IMG/VR virus record: IMGVR_UViG_3300030618_000074
Location: 1 to 20,215 of that record
Reading direction: 5' to 3' (one strand)
From: a virus
Length of the DNA stretch: 20,215 bases
Shown here: one piece after another, positions 1-6,328 of the stretch
Layout of the letters: the number at the start of each line of letters is the position of its first letter
Numbering within the stretch: the first letter of the stretch is position 1
Notes under the pieces: model-generated
The model's input: only the letters and a program-made list of their open reading frames with translations
Databases searched by the model: none
What the model was told of the DNA's origin: nothing
Made by a program: the position numbers and the translations under genes

Positions 1-507
1 GGCGTATACCTCAATCACTCGATGGTCTGCTTCCGCGCCTACGGTCCTGAGATCAGCTTCGGCCCCGATGTGAATACCGCCGGCTTCGGTCAGGGCGCAT
101 TACCGCCCGGTGCCAGCCTCGCGCCGCCGCCCAGTTCGATCCCTATGCCTGCCGGCGGCCCTGTGCCGTCTGCTGGTGCGATTCCTGCGAGCATCCCTGC
201 CCCTTCTGCCCCTGCCGTCGCCGCTAGCCCCATACCGGCATCCTCCGCTGGAGTCAGCCCCATACCGGTGCTGCCAAACCCTCAGTTCCTCCAGGTGCCC
301 GCGCCAAGCACAACTGGAGGGATGCCGTCCAACCCCCAGAGTGGTGTACCTTCGCCGGTCGCTGGTGCAATCCCGCTACCTCCTGCGAGTGCATCCCCTT
401 CTAGCCCGCGTTACCGCATGACAGCGCAAGGCACGCGCGAGGAATGGCACGCAAAGGGCTGGACAGACGCTCAGATGATCCAGGGTGGATACATGGTGCA
501 GGAGTAA
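1..507 (+). CDS. C-terminal part of probable phage ssDNA-binding protein (DUF2815-like), 5' end outside window
   Basis: The reading frame is open from base 1, so the gene begins upstream; the ATG at 22 is probably internal. The first visible residues (GVYLNHSMVCFRAYGPEI, then FGPD and AGFG) resemble the end of the OB-fold core of phage DUF2815 single-stranded-DNA-binding proteins. Such proteins coat ssDNA during replication or recombination. A linker of about 100 residues follows, rich in Pro, Ala, Ser and Gly, with short internal repeats. The protein ends in a compact, probably helical tip (TREEWHAKGWTDAQMIQ...). A disordered linker ending in a conserved tip is typical of SSB-type proteins that recruit partners, although this tip is not strongly acidic. 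Position upstream of ParB-like and polymerase genes fits a replication role. The family call rests on a short stretch and memory of the family, so it is moderate. Confidence 0.55.
   Translation, partial: GVYLNHSMVCFRAYGPEISFGPDVNTAGFGQGALPPGASLAPPPSSIPMPAGGPVPSAGAIPASIPAPSAPAVAASPIPASSAGVSPIPVLPNPQFLQVPAPSTTGGMPSNPQSGVPSPVAGAIPLPPASASPSSPRYRMTAQGTREEWHAKGWTDAQMIQGGYMVQE
226..268 (+). repeat. Short direct repeat in the Pro-rich linker
   Basis: The 13-base word AGCCCCATACCGG occurs at 226-238 and again at 256-268, exactly 30 bases (10 codons) apart. It encodes Ser-Pro-Ile-Pro both times. Other near-repeats occur nearby (for example GCTGGTGC at about 173 and 361). This suggests that the linker of the ssDNA-binding protein grew by small in-frame duplications. 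Confidence 0.6.
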
Positions 508-628
508 TTTTAACAAGGTTGACGCTATGTACTACGCAGATTAATGCGCGAAAGTGCGGTGTCAGGTCGTCAATAAAGTGGCGGGGGATCTACCAGACGA
601 TCCCATAACATCTCTCGGAGGGAATGTA
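508..628 (+). other. Short intergenic gap with no strong signal
   Basis: This 121-base gap separates the ssDNA-binding protein from the next gene. It contains a TTGACG hexamer at 519-524 that resembles a -35 box, but no good -10 box follows at the right distance. A five-codon ORF (527-544) and other tiny frames lie here with no sign of being genes. The only convincing element is the ribosome binding site CGGAGGGA at about 616-623, which serves the ATG at 629. Confidence 0.4.
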
Positions 629-823
629 ATGATACAAGTCGGAGATTTAGTCATCAGAGATCATGTTGCTTTCGAAGTCACCGGGATATATTTAGGAGCA
701 TTCGCATCAGAATCATCCTACGGTATAAAACGGCTTGATGGATTTCCCAAAGAAGCATCAATGGAGTATAAAATCCCATTGGAATTTATAGAGGTAATGA
801 AACTGTACCGCGAGGTGAAGTAA
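629..823 (+). CDS. Small hypothetical phage protein (64 aa)
   Basis: I do not recognise this protein. The frame is open from 554, but the ATG at 629 is the better start because it has a strong Shine-Dalgarno sequence (GGAGGGA) about six bases upstream; the extra 25 residues of the longer form have none. The product begins MIQVGDLVIRD and looks beta-rich in its first half (alternating hydrophobics, VAFEVTGIYLG). It ends in a charged segment (FIEVMKLYREVK). There are no cysteines, no signal peptide and no membrane segment. Its stop codon shares one base with the ATG of the ParB-like gene (TAATG), so the two are probably translationally coupled. A small accessory role in replication is possible but not shown. 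Confidence 0.65.
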   Translation: MIQVGDLVIRDHVAFEVTGIYLGAFASESSYGIKRLDGFPKEASMEYKIPLEFIEVMKLYREVK

Positions 824-1641
824 TGGCAGTCGATTTCAACGTCAAACCGACTCGGGGAACGATCTATGAATTTTTCCCCGAGGAGATCGAAGTTCGTGAA
901 GAATTGAACGGGCGGCAAGAGAAGCCGGATATCGAGTGGCTGATAACCGATATTCTTTATCAAGGTCAGATACAACCCAGTGGTATCTGGAGTGACGCCG
1001 GATCGCCCGTGCTCTCCTACGGATTCTCACGCTGGCGTGCCATATCGGAGATCAACAAACGCAAGTTGACTCCGGAACCGATGAAACTCAAGTGCTCCTA
1101 CTACAAGACTAACGAGCAGGGCGCGTTTATCCGCAATATCTCCGAGAACCGGATGCGTAACGATACCACACCAGTGGACGACGCTCACAACATCCAGCGT
1201 CTACTCGCATGGGGTATGTTGGAATCGGCGGTAGCCCGCATCTACTGGCCAGTGGCAGCCACCGAGGGCGAGATCGCAAAGGCAGTCAAGTGGGTTAATG
1301 ATCGCCTCAATCTCATCAAGCTAACTCCAGAATCCGAGCAGGCCCTAAAATCCGGACGGATGAATGAGAGCGCGGCGCAAGCAATTAGCAAGCTGAAGAG
1401 CACGCAGCAGAAGGCTATCCTCAAGAGCAAGCCCGATGGACCAATCACCGCCAAAGATGTGAAGTCGTTCGGAGCAACGCCGAAGCCAATCAAGTATAAG
1501 AATGACCCCGAAATCATGCGGCGTCTCACTCTGCTTTTCGAGTCTGCCGATTTCGAGAACTATGATGAGGGCATTCACTCTATGATCGAAGTGGATGCGG
1601 TGACTTTGGTTGGTCTCAAGAACTATGTGCTGGGAGAGTAG
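823..1641 (+). CDS. ParB-like domain protein (272 aa)
   Basis: The N-terminal third has the layout of the ParB/Srx fold: RQEKPDIEWLITDIL, then GQIQP, then GFSRWRAI, which stands where ParB proteins have their G-x-R-R-x-x-A box. ISENRMRNDTTPVDDAHNI follows, matching the usual E-N-x-x-R...-P-x-E/D-E-A segment. Residues of about 130-200 are helical and include a possible helix-turn-helix (EGEIAKAVKWVNDRLN, then SGRMNESAAQAISKL). The C-terminal 70 residues are unassigned. Chromosomal ParB proteins bind parS and CTP. Phage relatives may act in plasmid-like partition, transcription regulation or as nucleases, and which applies here cannot be told. The start overlaps the previous stop by one base and has an upstream GAGGTG. 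Placement just before the polymerase suggests a DNA-replication context. Confidence 0.75.
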   Translation: MAVDFNVKPTRGTIYEFFPEEIEVREELNGRQEKPDIEWLITDILYQGQIQPSGIWSDAGSPVLSYGFSRWRAISEINKRKLTPEPMKLKCSYYKTNEQGAFIRNISENRMRNDTTPVDDAHNIQRLLAWGMLESAVARIYWPVAATEGEIAKAVKWVNDRLNLIKLTPESEQALKSGRMNESAAQAISKLKSTQQKAILKSKPDGPITAKDVKSFGATPKPIKYKNDPEIMRRLTLLFESADFENYDEGIHSMIEVDAVTLVGLKNYVLGE

Positions 1642-1647
1642 CATCAA

Positions 1648-3654
1648 GTGATCCCCACTCCACCTCAATCCAAGCCGGTAGCGTTCTACGATACGGAATG
1701 TTACCGCAACTATTGGGTGCTGAAGATTCGAGTCCAGAACGGACCCATCTTCAGCTTCCGGCTTGGACCTGGGCAATCTTTCAGTGACGGCGACCGCATA
1801 CGCATATCCGATCTATTTGCGATGTTCATGGTTGTCAGCTTCAACGGTATTTACTACGACGTGCCGATGATTTGTGCCGCGCTCGCCGGATTCTCCTGCG
1901 AGCAACTAAAGTGGCTGTCGGATGAGATCATTCAGCAGAAACGGAAGCCCTGGGAGTTGAATCTCCCTATCGACTGGCAACCTGCGGACCATATCGACAT
2001 TATGCAGGTGCTACCGGGTGAGGGAAGCCAGAAGAGCTATGCCGGTCGCATCCACTGCAAGCGAATGCAGGATTTGCCCTTTGAACCCGACCGATGGCTT
2101 TCGGATGTAGAGATAGTCGAACTCGATTCCTATTGCGAGAATGACCTTGATGTTCTGGAGGAGCTTTACAAAGCCCTCGAACCTCAGCGCGTCATGCGCA
2201 CTCATCTCAGCAAGCGTTATGGTGTCGATCTACGCTCGAAGTCTGATGCCCAGATGGCAGAGGCCGTCATCAAGCTCAGATGCGAGCAGGCTATCGGGCA
2301 GCGCATTTACAAGCCGGATATTGATTGGAATCTGAAGTTCCGGTATAACCCTCCCGCATGGGTTGCTTTCCAAACCCCTCAATTACACAAGACTCTTGAA
2401 ATCATCAAAGAGTGCATCTTTGGGCTAGGTGCTAACGGGATGGTTGAGATGCCGCCGGCACTCAAGGGGCTTGAGATTCCATTAGGTCAAGCCATCTACC
2501 GCATGGGGATCGGCGGACTGCACAGTAGCGAGAAATGCGTAAGCCATGTGGCTGATGATACCTGGTGCCTTCGGGACAACGATGTCGCCAGCTACTATCC
2601 GAATCTGATCTTGCTATCGGGCGAATTTCCCAAGGCCCTCGGTCCAGTGTTCCTTGACGTTCTTTGCAACATGAAGGATGAGCGCCTAGATGCAAAGAGT
2701 CTGGAGCGCAGCCTCAAGAAGAATGGCGATACCGCCAGCTATGAATTTCAGATCGCTCACGTCGAAAATGAGGGCATGAAGGTCATGATCAACGGAACCT
2801 TCGGTAAAACGGGAAGCCCATTCAGCATTCTGTTCGCGCCGAAGATGATGATTCAGACCACCATCACCGGTCAACTAGGAATGCTCATGCTAGTTGAGTG
2901 GCATGAGCATTACGGCATTCAGGTTGTAAGCGCTAACACGGACGGTTTCATCATCCGCTGCCGGCGCAATCAAGTCCACTTCAGCGAGCACCTCATTGCC
3001 CAGTGGCAGGAGATGACCGGTCTCGAAATGGAAACGACCGAATACAAGGCCGTTTACTCCAGAGATGTGAATAATTATTTCGCGATAAAGTCAAACGAAG
3101 TCAAGCGCAAAGGTGAGTATAGTAAATCTGGTTTGATCGAGAAGAAGAATCCGGATTGCGAGATATGCTCCGATGCCGTCGCAGATATGCTGTTGCACGG
3201 AACTCCAATCCTCTACACACTCGCCAGTTGCCGAGACATTCGCAAGTTCGTCACTGTGCAGAAGGTTACCGGCGGAGGCGTCAAGATGTGGGGTGATGGC
3301 CCGCAGTTCAAGCTGGTGCGCGACATGATCCCGACGATTGAAGCGAACGGATGGGCTCGCAAAGGCAGAATGTGGACGCGAGGATTGCAGACGCTATCGG
3401 CCAGTGAAGCCTATGCTGCTTGCTTCGAGCCCCAGCGACCTGAGTACCTAGGCAAGGTGATCCGATGGTACTATGGCGTCAACTCACCTGGCCCCATAGT
3501 TTACCAAGGTTCGGGGAACATGGTTGGTCTGAGCTACGGGGCCAAGCCATGCATGACTCTACCCGATGAGTTCCCCAGCGACATTGATTACGCATGGTAT
3601 ATGAGTAAGTGCGAAACCATACTGAAGGAGATTGGATATGATACACGCCCATGA
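1648..3654 (+). CDS. Family-B-like DNA polymerase with 3'-5' exonuclease domain
   Basis: The 668-aa product replicates phage DNA and probably proofreads. Exonuclease motifs are all visible: Exo I FYDTE (Asp15, Glu17), Exo II FNGIYYD (Asp71) and Exo III YCEND (Tyr162, Asp166). Polymerase motif A is DVASYYPN (Asp312). Motif B is KVMINGTFG (Lys378, Asn382, Phe385-Gly386). Motif C reads NTDG (Asp432) where family B usually has DTDS. RDVNNYFAI after motif C resembles the K-x-Y region. Motifs A and B are only about 66 residues apart, against about 130 in phi29 polymerase, so there is no room for a phi29-like TPR1 insertion and protein priming is unlikely. The start is GTG at 1648, six bases after the ParB-like stop, with GGGAG upstream. 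The C-terminal ~130 residues are unassigned. Confidence 0.88.
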   Translation: MIPTPPQSKPVAFYDTECYRNYWVLKIRVQNGPIFSFRLGPGQSFSDGDRIRISDLFAMFMVVSFNGIYYDVPMICAALAGFSCEQLKWLSDEIIQQKRKPWELNLPIDWQPADHIDIMQVLPGEGSQKSYAGRIHCKRMQDLPFEPDRWLSDVEIVELDSYCENDLDVLEELYKALEPQRVMRTHLSKRYGVDLRSKSDAQMAEAVIKLRCEQAIGQRIYKPDIDWNLKFRYNPPAWVAFQTPQLHKTLEIIKECIFGLGANGMVEMPPALKGLEIPLGQAIYRMGIGGLHSSEKCVSHVADDTWCLRDNDVASYYPNLILLSGEFPKALGPVFLDVLCNMKDERLDAKSLERSLKKNGDTASYEFQIAHVENEGMKVMINGTFGKTGSPFSILFAPKMMIQTTITGQLGMLMLVEWHEHYGIQVVSANTDGFIIRCRRNQVHFSEHLIAQWQEMTGLEMETTEYKAVYSRDVNNYFAIKSNEVKRKGEYSKSGLIEKKNPDCEICSDAVADMLLHGTPILYTLASCRDIRKFVTVQKVTGGGVKMWGDGPQFKLVRDMIPTIEANGWARKGRMWTRGLQTLSASEAYAACFEPQRPEYLGKVIRWYYGVNSPGPIVYQGSGNMVGLSYGAKPCMTLPDEFPSDIDYAWYMSKCETILKEIGYDTRP

Positions 3655-3832
3655 GTTGCTCAAGGAAATTGAGATTGCAGTTAACAATGACGACCGTCAA
3701 GCCGCTATTCGAGAAATGAAGGACGAAATTGATCGGCTCGAATTCAAATTACGTGAGCAATCTGATTATTTGGCGGATCGAGGAATCGTCATCAATACCC
3801 CTGGTTCCAAACTCAATTGGATTGAGTCATGA
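3638..3832 (+). CDS. Small coiled-coil hypothetical protein (64 aa)
   Basis: The product is unrecognised. A TTG at 3632 could extend it by two residues, but the ATG at 3638 has an ideal Shine-Dalgarno sequence (AAGGAG, 3625-3630) seven bases upstream. The gene overlaps the end of the polymerase by 17 bases, and its own stop overlaps the next start (ATGA). Residues 1-45 are strongly helical with heptad-like hydrophobic spacing (LLKEIEIAV...IREMKDEIDRLEFKLREQ), consistent with a short coiled coil, so it may dimerise or bind a partner. The tail (GIVINTPGSKLNWIES) is probably extended. It has no signal peptide or membrane segment. It probably shares a transcript with the polymerase. Confidence 0.7.
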   Translation: MIHAHELLKEIEIAVNNDDRQAAIREMKDEIDRLEFKLREQSDYLADRGIVINTPGSKLNWIES

Positions 3833-4041
3833 GGCTATACATGTGCCTGAATTGCAAAACAAGAGTGGTGAGTATGAGCACTCAGATACCTCGTTCATGC
3901 CGGAAGTGTTTGAGCGGCCCTGCGTGGCTCAAGTTGCTTGCGGTGATCAATGAGGCGTCCGAAGCCGCTCCGACAGCGTTAAACCGGTTTAACTCTTCAA
4001 AATCGCCGCATCTACAGCAATATCCCCGCCAGTCGTCTTAA
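3829..4041 (+). CDS. Small zinc-ribbon-like protein (70 aa)
   Basis: Two Cys pairs (C-L-N-C at residues 6-9 and C-R-K-C at residues 24-27) lie 14 residues apart. This is the spacing of a small zinc ribbon, a fold often used by phage proteins to bind nucleic acid or host enzymes. The ATG overlaps the previous stop (ATGA), so it is probably coupled to the coiled-coil gene. After about residue 35 (PAWLKLLAVINEAS) the sequence becomes low in recognisable structure. The last 18 codons run into the 3' end of the convergent gene, so the C-terminal tail may be poorly constrained. This is the last gene of the rightward block. Function is not assignable beyond probable metal binding. Confidence 0.6.
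   Translation: MRLYMCLNCKTRVVSMSTQIPRSCRKCLSGPAWLKLLAVINEASEAAPTALNRFNSSKSPHLQQYPRQSS
3978..3993. repeat. Perfect 16-bp palindrome at the convergent gene junction
   Basis: GTTAAACCGGTTTAAC reads the same on both strands. It lies exactly where the rightward and leftward gene blocks meet. It is in frame inside the zinc-ribbon gene (encoding LNRFN), and the leftward gene takes its TAA stop from it (3989-3991). There is no loop and no U-tract, so it is not a classic intrinsic terminator. A dimeric protein binding site or a weak bidirectional pause are alternatives. Confidence 0.6.
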
Positions 4042-4348
4042 TGAGGGTGGCTGCGTCGTCGAACAGCTTGATGAGAGCAGTTCCGTCAGTGACTAGAGCG
4101 CCCAGGACGCCGGCGTCTGCTGCGATATTGACCCCACCCCCAGCCACCACCAGAGCGATGGCGGCCGCGAGTGCTTTACACTCAAGAACGTCACTGGCAA
4201 CGGTGGCAGTATCCTCGGCGAGCGTGGGCATTTGAACCTTGAGTTCTTCAACCACTTCGATGCCGCGGTGGATGGTGCTGATTGAATCGACGATTACGTC
4301 TTTGACTCCGATGTGAAGCCAATGAGCGATGTGCTGAAATACGTTCAC
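3989..4348 (-). CDS. Small Ala/Val-rich helical hypothetical protein (119 aa)
   Basis: The product is unrecognised. The open frame extends to 4519, but that would overlap the previous gene by 110 bases. A GTG at 4348 has a strong Shine-Dalgarno sequence (GGGAGG, 4353-4358), so I place the start there (MNVFQHIAHWLHIGV). The protein is helical: an N-terminal amphipathic stretch, an acidic middle (TLAEDTATVASDVLE), then a hydrophobic Ala/Val/Gly-rich segment (LAAAIALVVAGGGVNIAADAG) that could insert in a membrane but is broken by polar residues. A holin-like or capsid-accessory role could be imagined, but neither is supported. It is last in the leftward block, downstream of a hairpin, and its 3' end overlaps the convergent zinc-ribbon gene by 53 bases. 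Confidence 0.6.
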   Translation of the reverse strand: MNVFQHIAHWLHIGVKDVIVDSISTIHRGIEVVEELKVQMPTLAEDTATVASDVLECKALAAAIALVVAGGGVNIAADAGVLGALVTDGTALIKLFDDAATLIKTTGGDIAVDAAILKS

Positions 4349-4352
4349 GGTT

Positions 4353-4358
4353 CCTCCC
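4353..4358 (-). promoter_or_regulatory. Ribosome binding site that fixes a GTG start
   Basis: On the minus strand the bases read GGGAGG, four or five bases before the GTG at 4348. It is the only strong site in the region. It shows that the 119-aa gene starts inside the longer frame, leaving the gap to the upstream gene free for a hairpin. Confidence 0.65.
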
Positions 4359-4371
4359 GCCACTAAAGCTA

Positions 4372-4393
4372 GGGGCGACTCGAAAGTCGCCCC
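4372..4393 (-). terminator. Hairpin with TTCG loop between two small genes (possible terminator)
   Basis: Minus-strand RNA would form a perfect 9-bp stem, GGGGCGACT paired with AGTCGCCCC, closed by a UUCG loop. It begins 16 bases past the stop of the 66-aa gene and ends before the ribosome binding site of the next gene. Only a weak U-run follows (TAGCTTTAG), so it may be a leaky terminator or an mRNA-stabilising hairpin. It would make the last gene separately tunable. Confidence 0.6.
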
Positions 4394-4409
4394 GTCGATC
4401 ATCCGCTGG

Positions 4410-4610
4410 CTACAGATCCGTGATGACCTTCTCGGTATCCTTGACGACAGTTTCGGCGTCAGGAACGAGAGCTTCGATGTCGCTGATAGCGACGGTGGAA
4501 AGGCCGGCGGACTTCGCATCCGCGACCAGCTTTTCGATGCCCGTAACGAAACCTTGAACTGCCACGAGTTCCGCTGGCACGTCGGTAATTAGTGCTGCAA
4601 GATTTGCCAT
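4410..4610 (-). CDS. Small acidic helical hypothetical protein (66 aa)
   Basis: The product is unrecognised. The start is well supported: AAGGAGA lies about seven bases before the ATG at 4610. The sequence (MANLAALITDVPAELVAV..., then VADAKSAGLSTVAISDIEALVPDAETVVKDTEKVITDL) looks like two or three amphipathic helices, acidic overall, with no Cys and no clear membrane span. Its Ala/Val/Asp style resembles the downstream 119-aa protein (compare ETVVKDTEKV with EDTATVASDV), so the two may be related or work together, but the similarity is too short to prove it. A 59-base gap separates it from the upstream coiled-coil/membrane gene. It is followed by a hairpin, so it may be expressed at a different level from its neighbours. 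Confidence 0.65.
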   Translation of the reverse strand: MANLAALITDVPAELVAVQGFVTGIEKLVADAKSAGLSTVAISDIEALVPDAETVVKDTEKVITDL

Positions 4611-4669
4611 TGTGTTTTCTCCTTGCCTCTCGGCATAACCATCATATCGCTACTGACGGAAATGTCAAT

Positions 4670-4939
4670 CTACCGGTGCCAGAAGATAATCAGCCATGCC
4701 GCCATTGCCGCAATGAGGGCGATTATCACATTCAATCGCCATCTATTTGCCTGGTGCTGCTTATCCCGTTCCTTTTCGAGAGTGCGAAATTCAACTAGAA
4801 AATGATCCACTCGATTTTCCAATCCAGGATGTGGCGGCCCCTCCAGTTTTTCCGATACTCGATTAAGCTCCCGCCAAATCTCATCCTTACAAGATTCAAA
4901 TTCTCGCCTCAATATAGGCTCATCGTTGATTGCCATCAT
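4670..4939 (-). CDS. Coiled-coil protein with C-terminal membrane anchor (89 aa), possible lysis accessory
   Basis: Residues of about 8-60 are highly charged and helical, with coiled-coil character (REFESCKDEIWRELNRVSEKL, FRTLEKERDKQHQ). A single hydrophobic span follows near the C-terminus (LNVIIALIAAMAAWLIIF), flanked by Arg residues and ending WHR. This architecture and length match XhlA-like hemolysin/holin-accessory proteins of phages and also some spanin-like or tail-membrane proteins. The start overlaps the fibre gene stop (ATGATGA), so either of two ATGs may be used. Position directly after the last tail gene, where phages often keep lysis genes, supports a lysis role. The exact family is uncertain because no specific motif is diagnostic. 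Confidence 0.6.
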   Translation of the reverse strand: MMAINDEPILRREFESCKDEIWRELNRVSEKLEGPPHPGLENRVDHFLVEFRTLEKERDKQHQANRWRLNVIIALIAAMAAWLIIFWHR

Positions 4940-5766
4940 GCCCCCAGGAACTCAAGCTGGCCGTACACATACGCCTCATTACTTCCGGATTGTCCGGCCA
5001 AAACTGGAGTGCCTGTCACATTCATCACCGCCGCCAGTTGATCGCCTATAGCGCAAAGTATGATTGCGTCGAAAGGATAAGCCATCGCCCCGTCACTAAC
5101 CTGCGGATATTGAGCGCACTGGCGGATGATTGAACTGTTTTTGAATATCTGAGTACCGATCAACTGACCGGCCGGCGCGGGAAGATAAGTTACGCCGGAT
5201 AACCGATATTTTCCGGCCCATAAAGCGACGAATCTGTTGGACGAAGAATGTCTCAATCCAAAAGGATCGAATTCGACCGTATCCCAGAGCACTTCGGAAT
5301 TACCGGATGCTAGGGTCTGTTGAGCGCTGGCATATACGCTCGCCACCGCTCTATCTGGAATCCATCCCGCGCCGCCCGTATCTGGATCGGTCACGTTGTT
5401 GTCAACAATCGATGTCCAAAATCCCGTCCCGGCAGCGGTGAGCAGTCGTGCCCCCTTTGGGTATCCACCGACAGCAGCGGAGAATACCGAGTCGTACTGG
5501 AAATTTCCCCCGGCATTTGCCCATACGACTGGTGCCGATATTTGCCCCAGCGCCCCGTTCATATCCAAGCCGCTCATTACCACCCCGCCCTCGGGGATAG
5601 GTGTCATAGTGGCAGGAGGGAAGCCATCATTGAAGCTCGCAGCCCCAGGTGTGACGCCGATCTGCGATGGGACAGGAACAGTCCGCTTGCCGCCGAAGCC
5701 TCCGGAAGCGGCGGCGTTGACTGCGAAGGGTTCGACGAGTTTAACTGGTGCTCCGCTTAATAGCAT
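4936..5766 (-). CDS. Tail fibre / receptor-binding protein with C1q-like tip domain (276 aa)
   Basis: I chose the ATG at 5766: AGAAGGGG lies six bases upstream, and it starts one base after the previous stop. A start at 5793 would add nine residues without a good ribosome site. Residues of about 25-140 carry a pattern common in phage tail fibres: FNDGFPPATMTPIPEGG, then MNGALGQISA, WANAGG, GGYPKGA and VDNNVTDPDTGGAGW. Residues of about 155-276 look like a C1q/TNF jelly roll: WDTVEFDPFGLRHSSSNRF, then AGKYRLSG, KNSSIIR, and a final YGQLEFLG strand. C1q-like domains trimerise at fibre tips and bind surface ligands. It is last of the tail genes, where receptor-binding proteins usually sit. It probably mounts on the DUF2612 protein encoded just upstream. 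Confidence 0.75.
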   Translation of the reverse strand: MLLSGAPVKLVEPFAVNAAASGGFGGKRTVPVPSQIGVTPGAASFNDGFPPATMTPIPEGGVVMSGLDMNGALGQISAPVVWANAGGNFQYDSVFSAAVGGYPKGARLLTAAGTGFWTSIVDNNVTDPDTGGAGWIPDRAVASVYASAQQTLASGNSEVLWDTVEFDPFGLRHSSSNRFVALWAGKYRLSGVTYLPAPAGQLIGTQIFKNSSIIRQCAQYPQVSDGAMAYPFDAIILCAIGDQLAAVMNVTGTPVLAGQSGSNEAYVYGQLEFLGA

Positions 5767-5767
5767 T

Positions 5768-6328
5768 TCAAACCCCTTCTGAGAATATCCCATTGCCCAT
5801 AGTTGTCACCCACGGTTGACCCATTTCAGCGAAGCCGATGAGGGGGTATTCCTGTGCCTGAATTCCCATCATTACGCCAGATGGCCGCAGAAATATCCCC
5901 GACTGCTGGATTATGAGCAGTTGCGTTGGGGTGAGGGCGAATTCGAAGTTGTATACCATCGTCATTCTGCCCGTATCGAGAACATAGGCGCGCGTCCCAG
6001 CCCCAAGCCAATTTTGAAGTAATTGATTGATGGCCTGAGAACTTGGGTACAGAATGTTGCTCAGAGCCTTGAGCAACACCAATGAACGAAACGCATCCTC
6101 GTCATCCAGGAACGTACCGAGAGCCGTAATGAGCGACTGCGGGATGCCGACAATGCGAGACCAGACGGCAAGTCCGAAAATATTGGCCGTATCCACATTG
6201 AAGATGGCGTTGTAGAAACCGTCAATATCGGCATGAGGGTCGATATTCGCATTCATCCCATTTACTAGAGAGAGAATGCGCGGGCTGTTGCCATATTGAC
6301 TAATGATCGTCTGTTCGAGATTCTTCAT
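5768..6328 (-). CDS. DUF2612 baseplate protein (186 aa)
   Basis: The N-terminal 60 residues carry the DUF2612 pattern: QYGNSPRILSLVNGMN, D-x-D-G-F-Y, then NVDTANIFGLAVWSRIVGIPQ. Middle helices follow (DEDAFRSLVLLKALSNILYPSSQAINQLLQNWLG). The C-terminal part is beta-rich (TMVYNFEFALTPTQLLIIQQSGIFLRPSGV). DUF2612 proteins lie next to baseplate J proteins in contractile tails and correspond to the second wedge/tail-tip (gpI- or gp48-like) component that connects wedges to fibres. The ATG overlaps the baseplate J stop (ATGA), a sign of coupled translation in stoichiometric amounts. The length is usual for the family. Confidence 0.85.
   Translation of the reverse strand: MKNLEQTIISQYGNSPRILSLVNGMNANIDPHADIDGFYNAIFNVDTANIFGLAVWSRIVGIPQSLITALGTFLDDEDAFRSLVLLKALSNILYPSSQAINQLLQNWLGAGTRAYVLDTGRMTMVYNFEFALTPTQLLIIQQSGIFLRPSGVMMGIQAQEYPLIGFAEMGQPWVTTMGNGIFSEGV

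Noticed and set aside
527-544. Five-codon ORF after AAGG, like a leader peptide
   Set aside because: There is no attenuator hairpin, regulatory codon run or downstream terminator; short ORFs like this arise by chance.
519-547. Possible promoter with TTGACG as -35 box
   Set aside because: The hexamer is good but no acceptable -10 box lies 16-18 bases downstream, so it was not listed as a promoter.
1345-1776. 143-aa open frame on the minus strand across the ParB-like/polymerase junction
   Set aside because: It lies opposite two clear genes, has no ribosome binding site, and its sequence resembles no protein; it is a reading-frame shadow.
4349-4519. N-terminal extension of the 119-aa protein to an ATG at 4519
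   Set aside because: The extension overlaps the 66-aa gene by 110 bases, is Ser/Arg/Pro-rich with no pattern, and would run through the 9-bp hairpin; the GTG at 4348 has the strong ribosome site.
5320-5760. Overlapping plus-strand frames of 146 and 128 aa opposite the tail fibre gene
   Set aside because: Both lie fully antisense to a gene with recognisable fibre domains. Their length comes from the absence of stops in GC-rich coding DNA.
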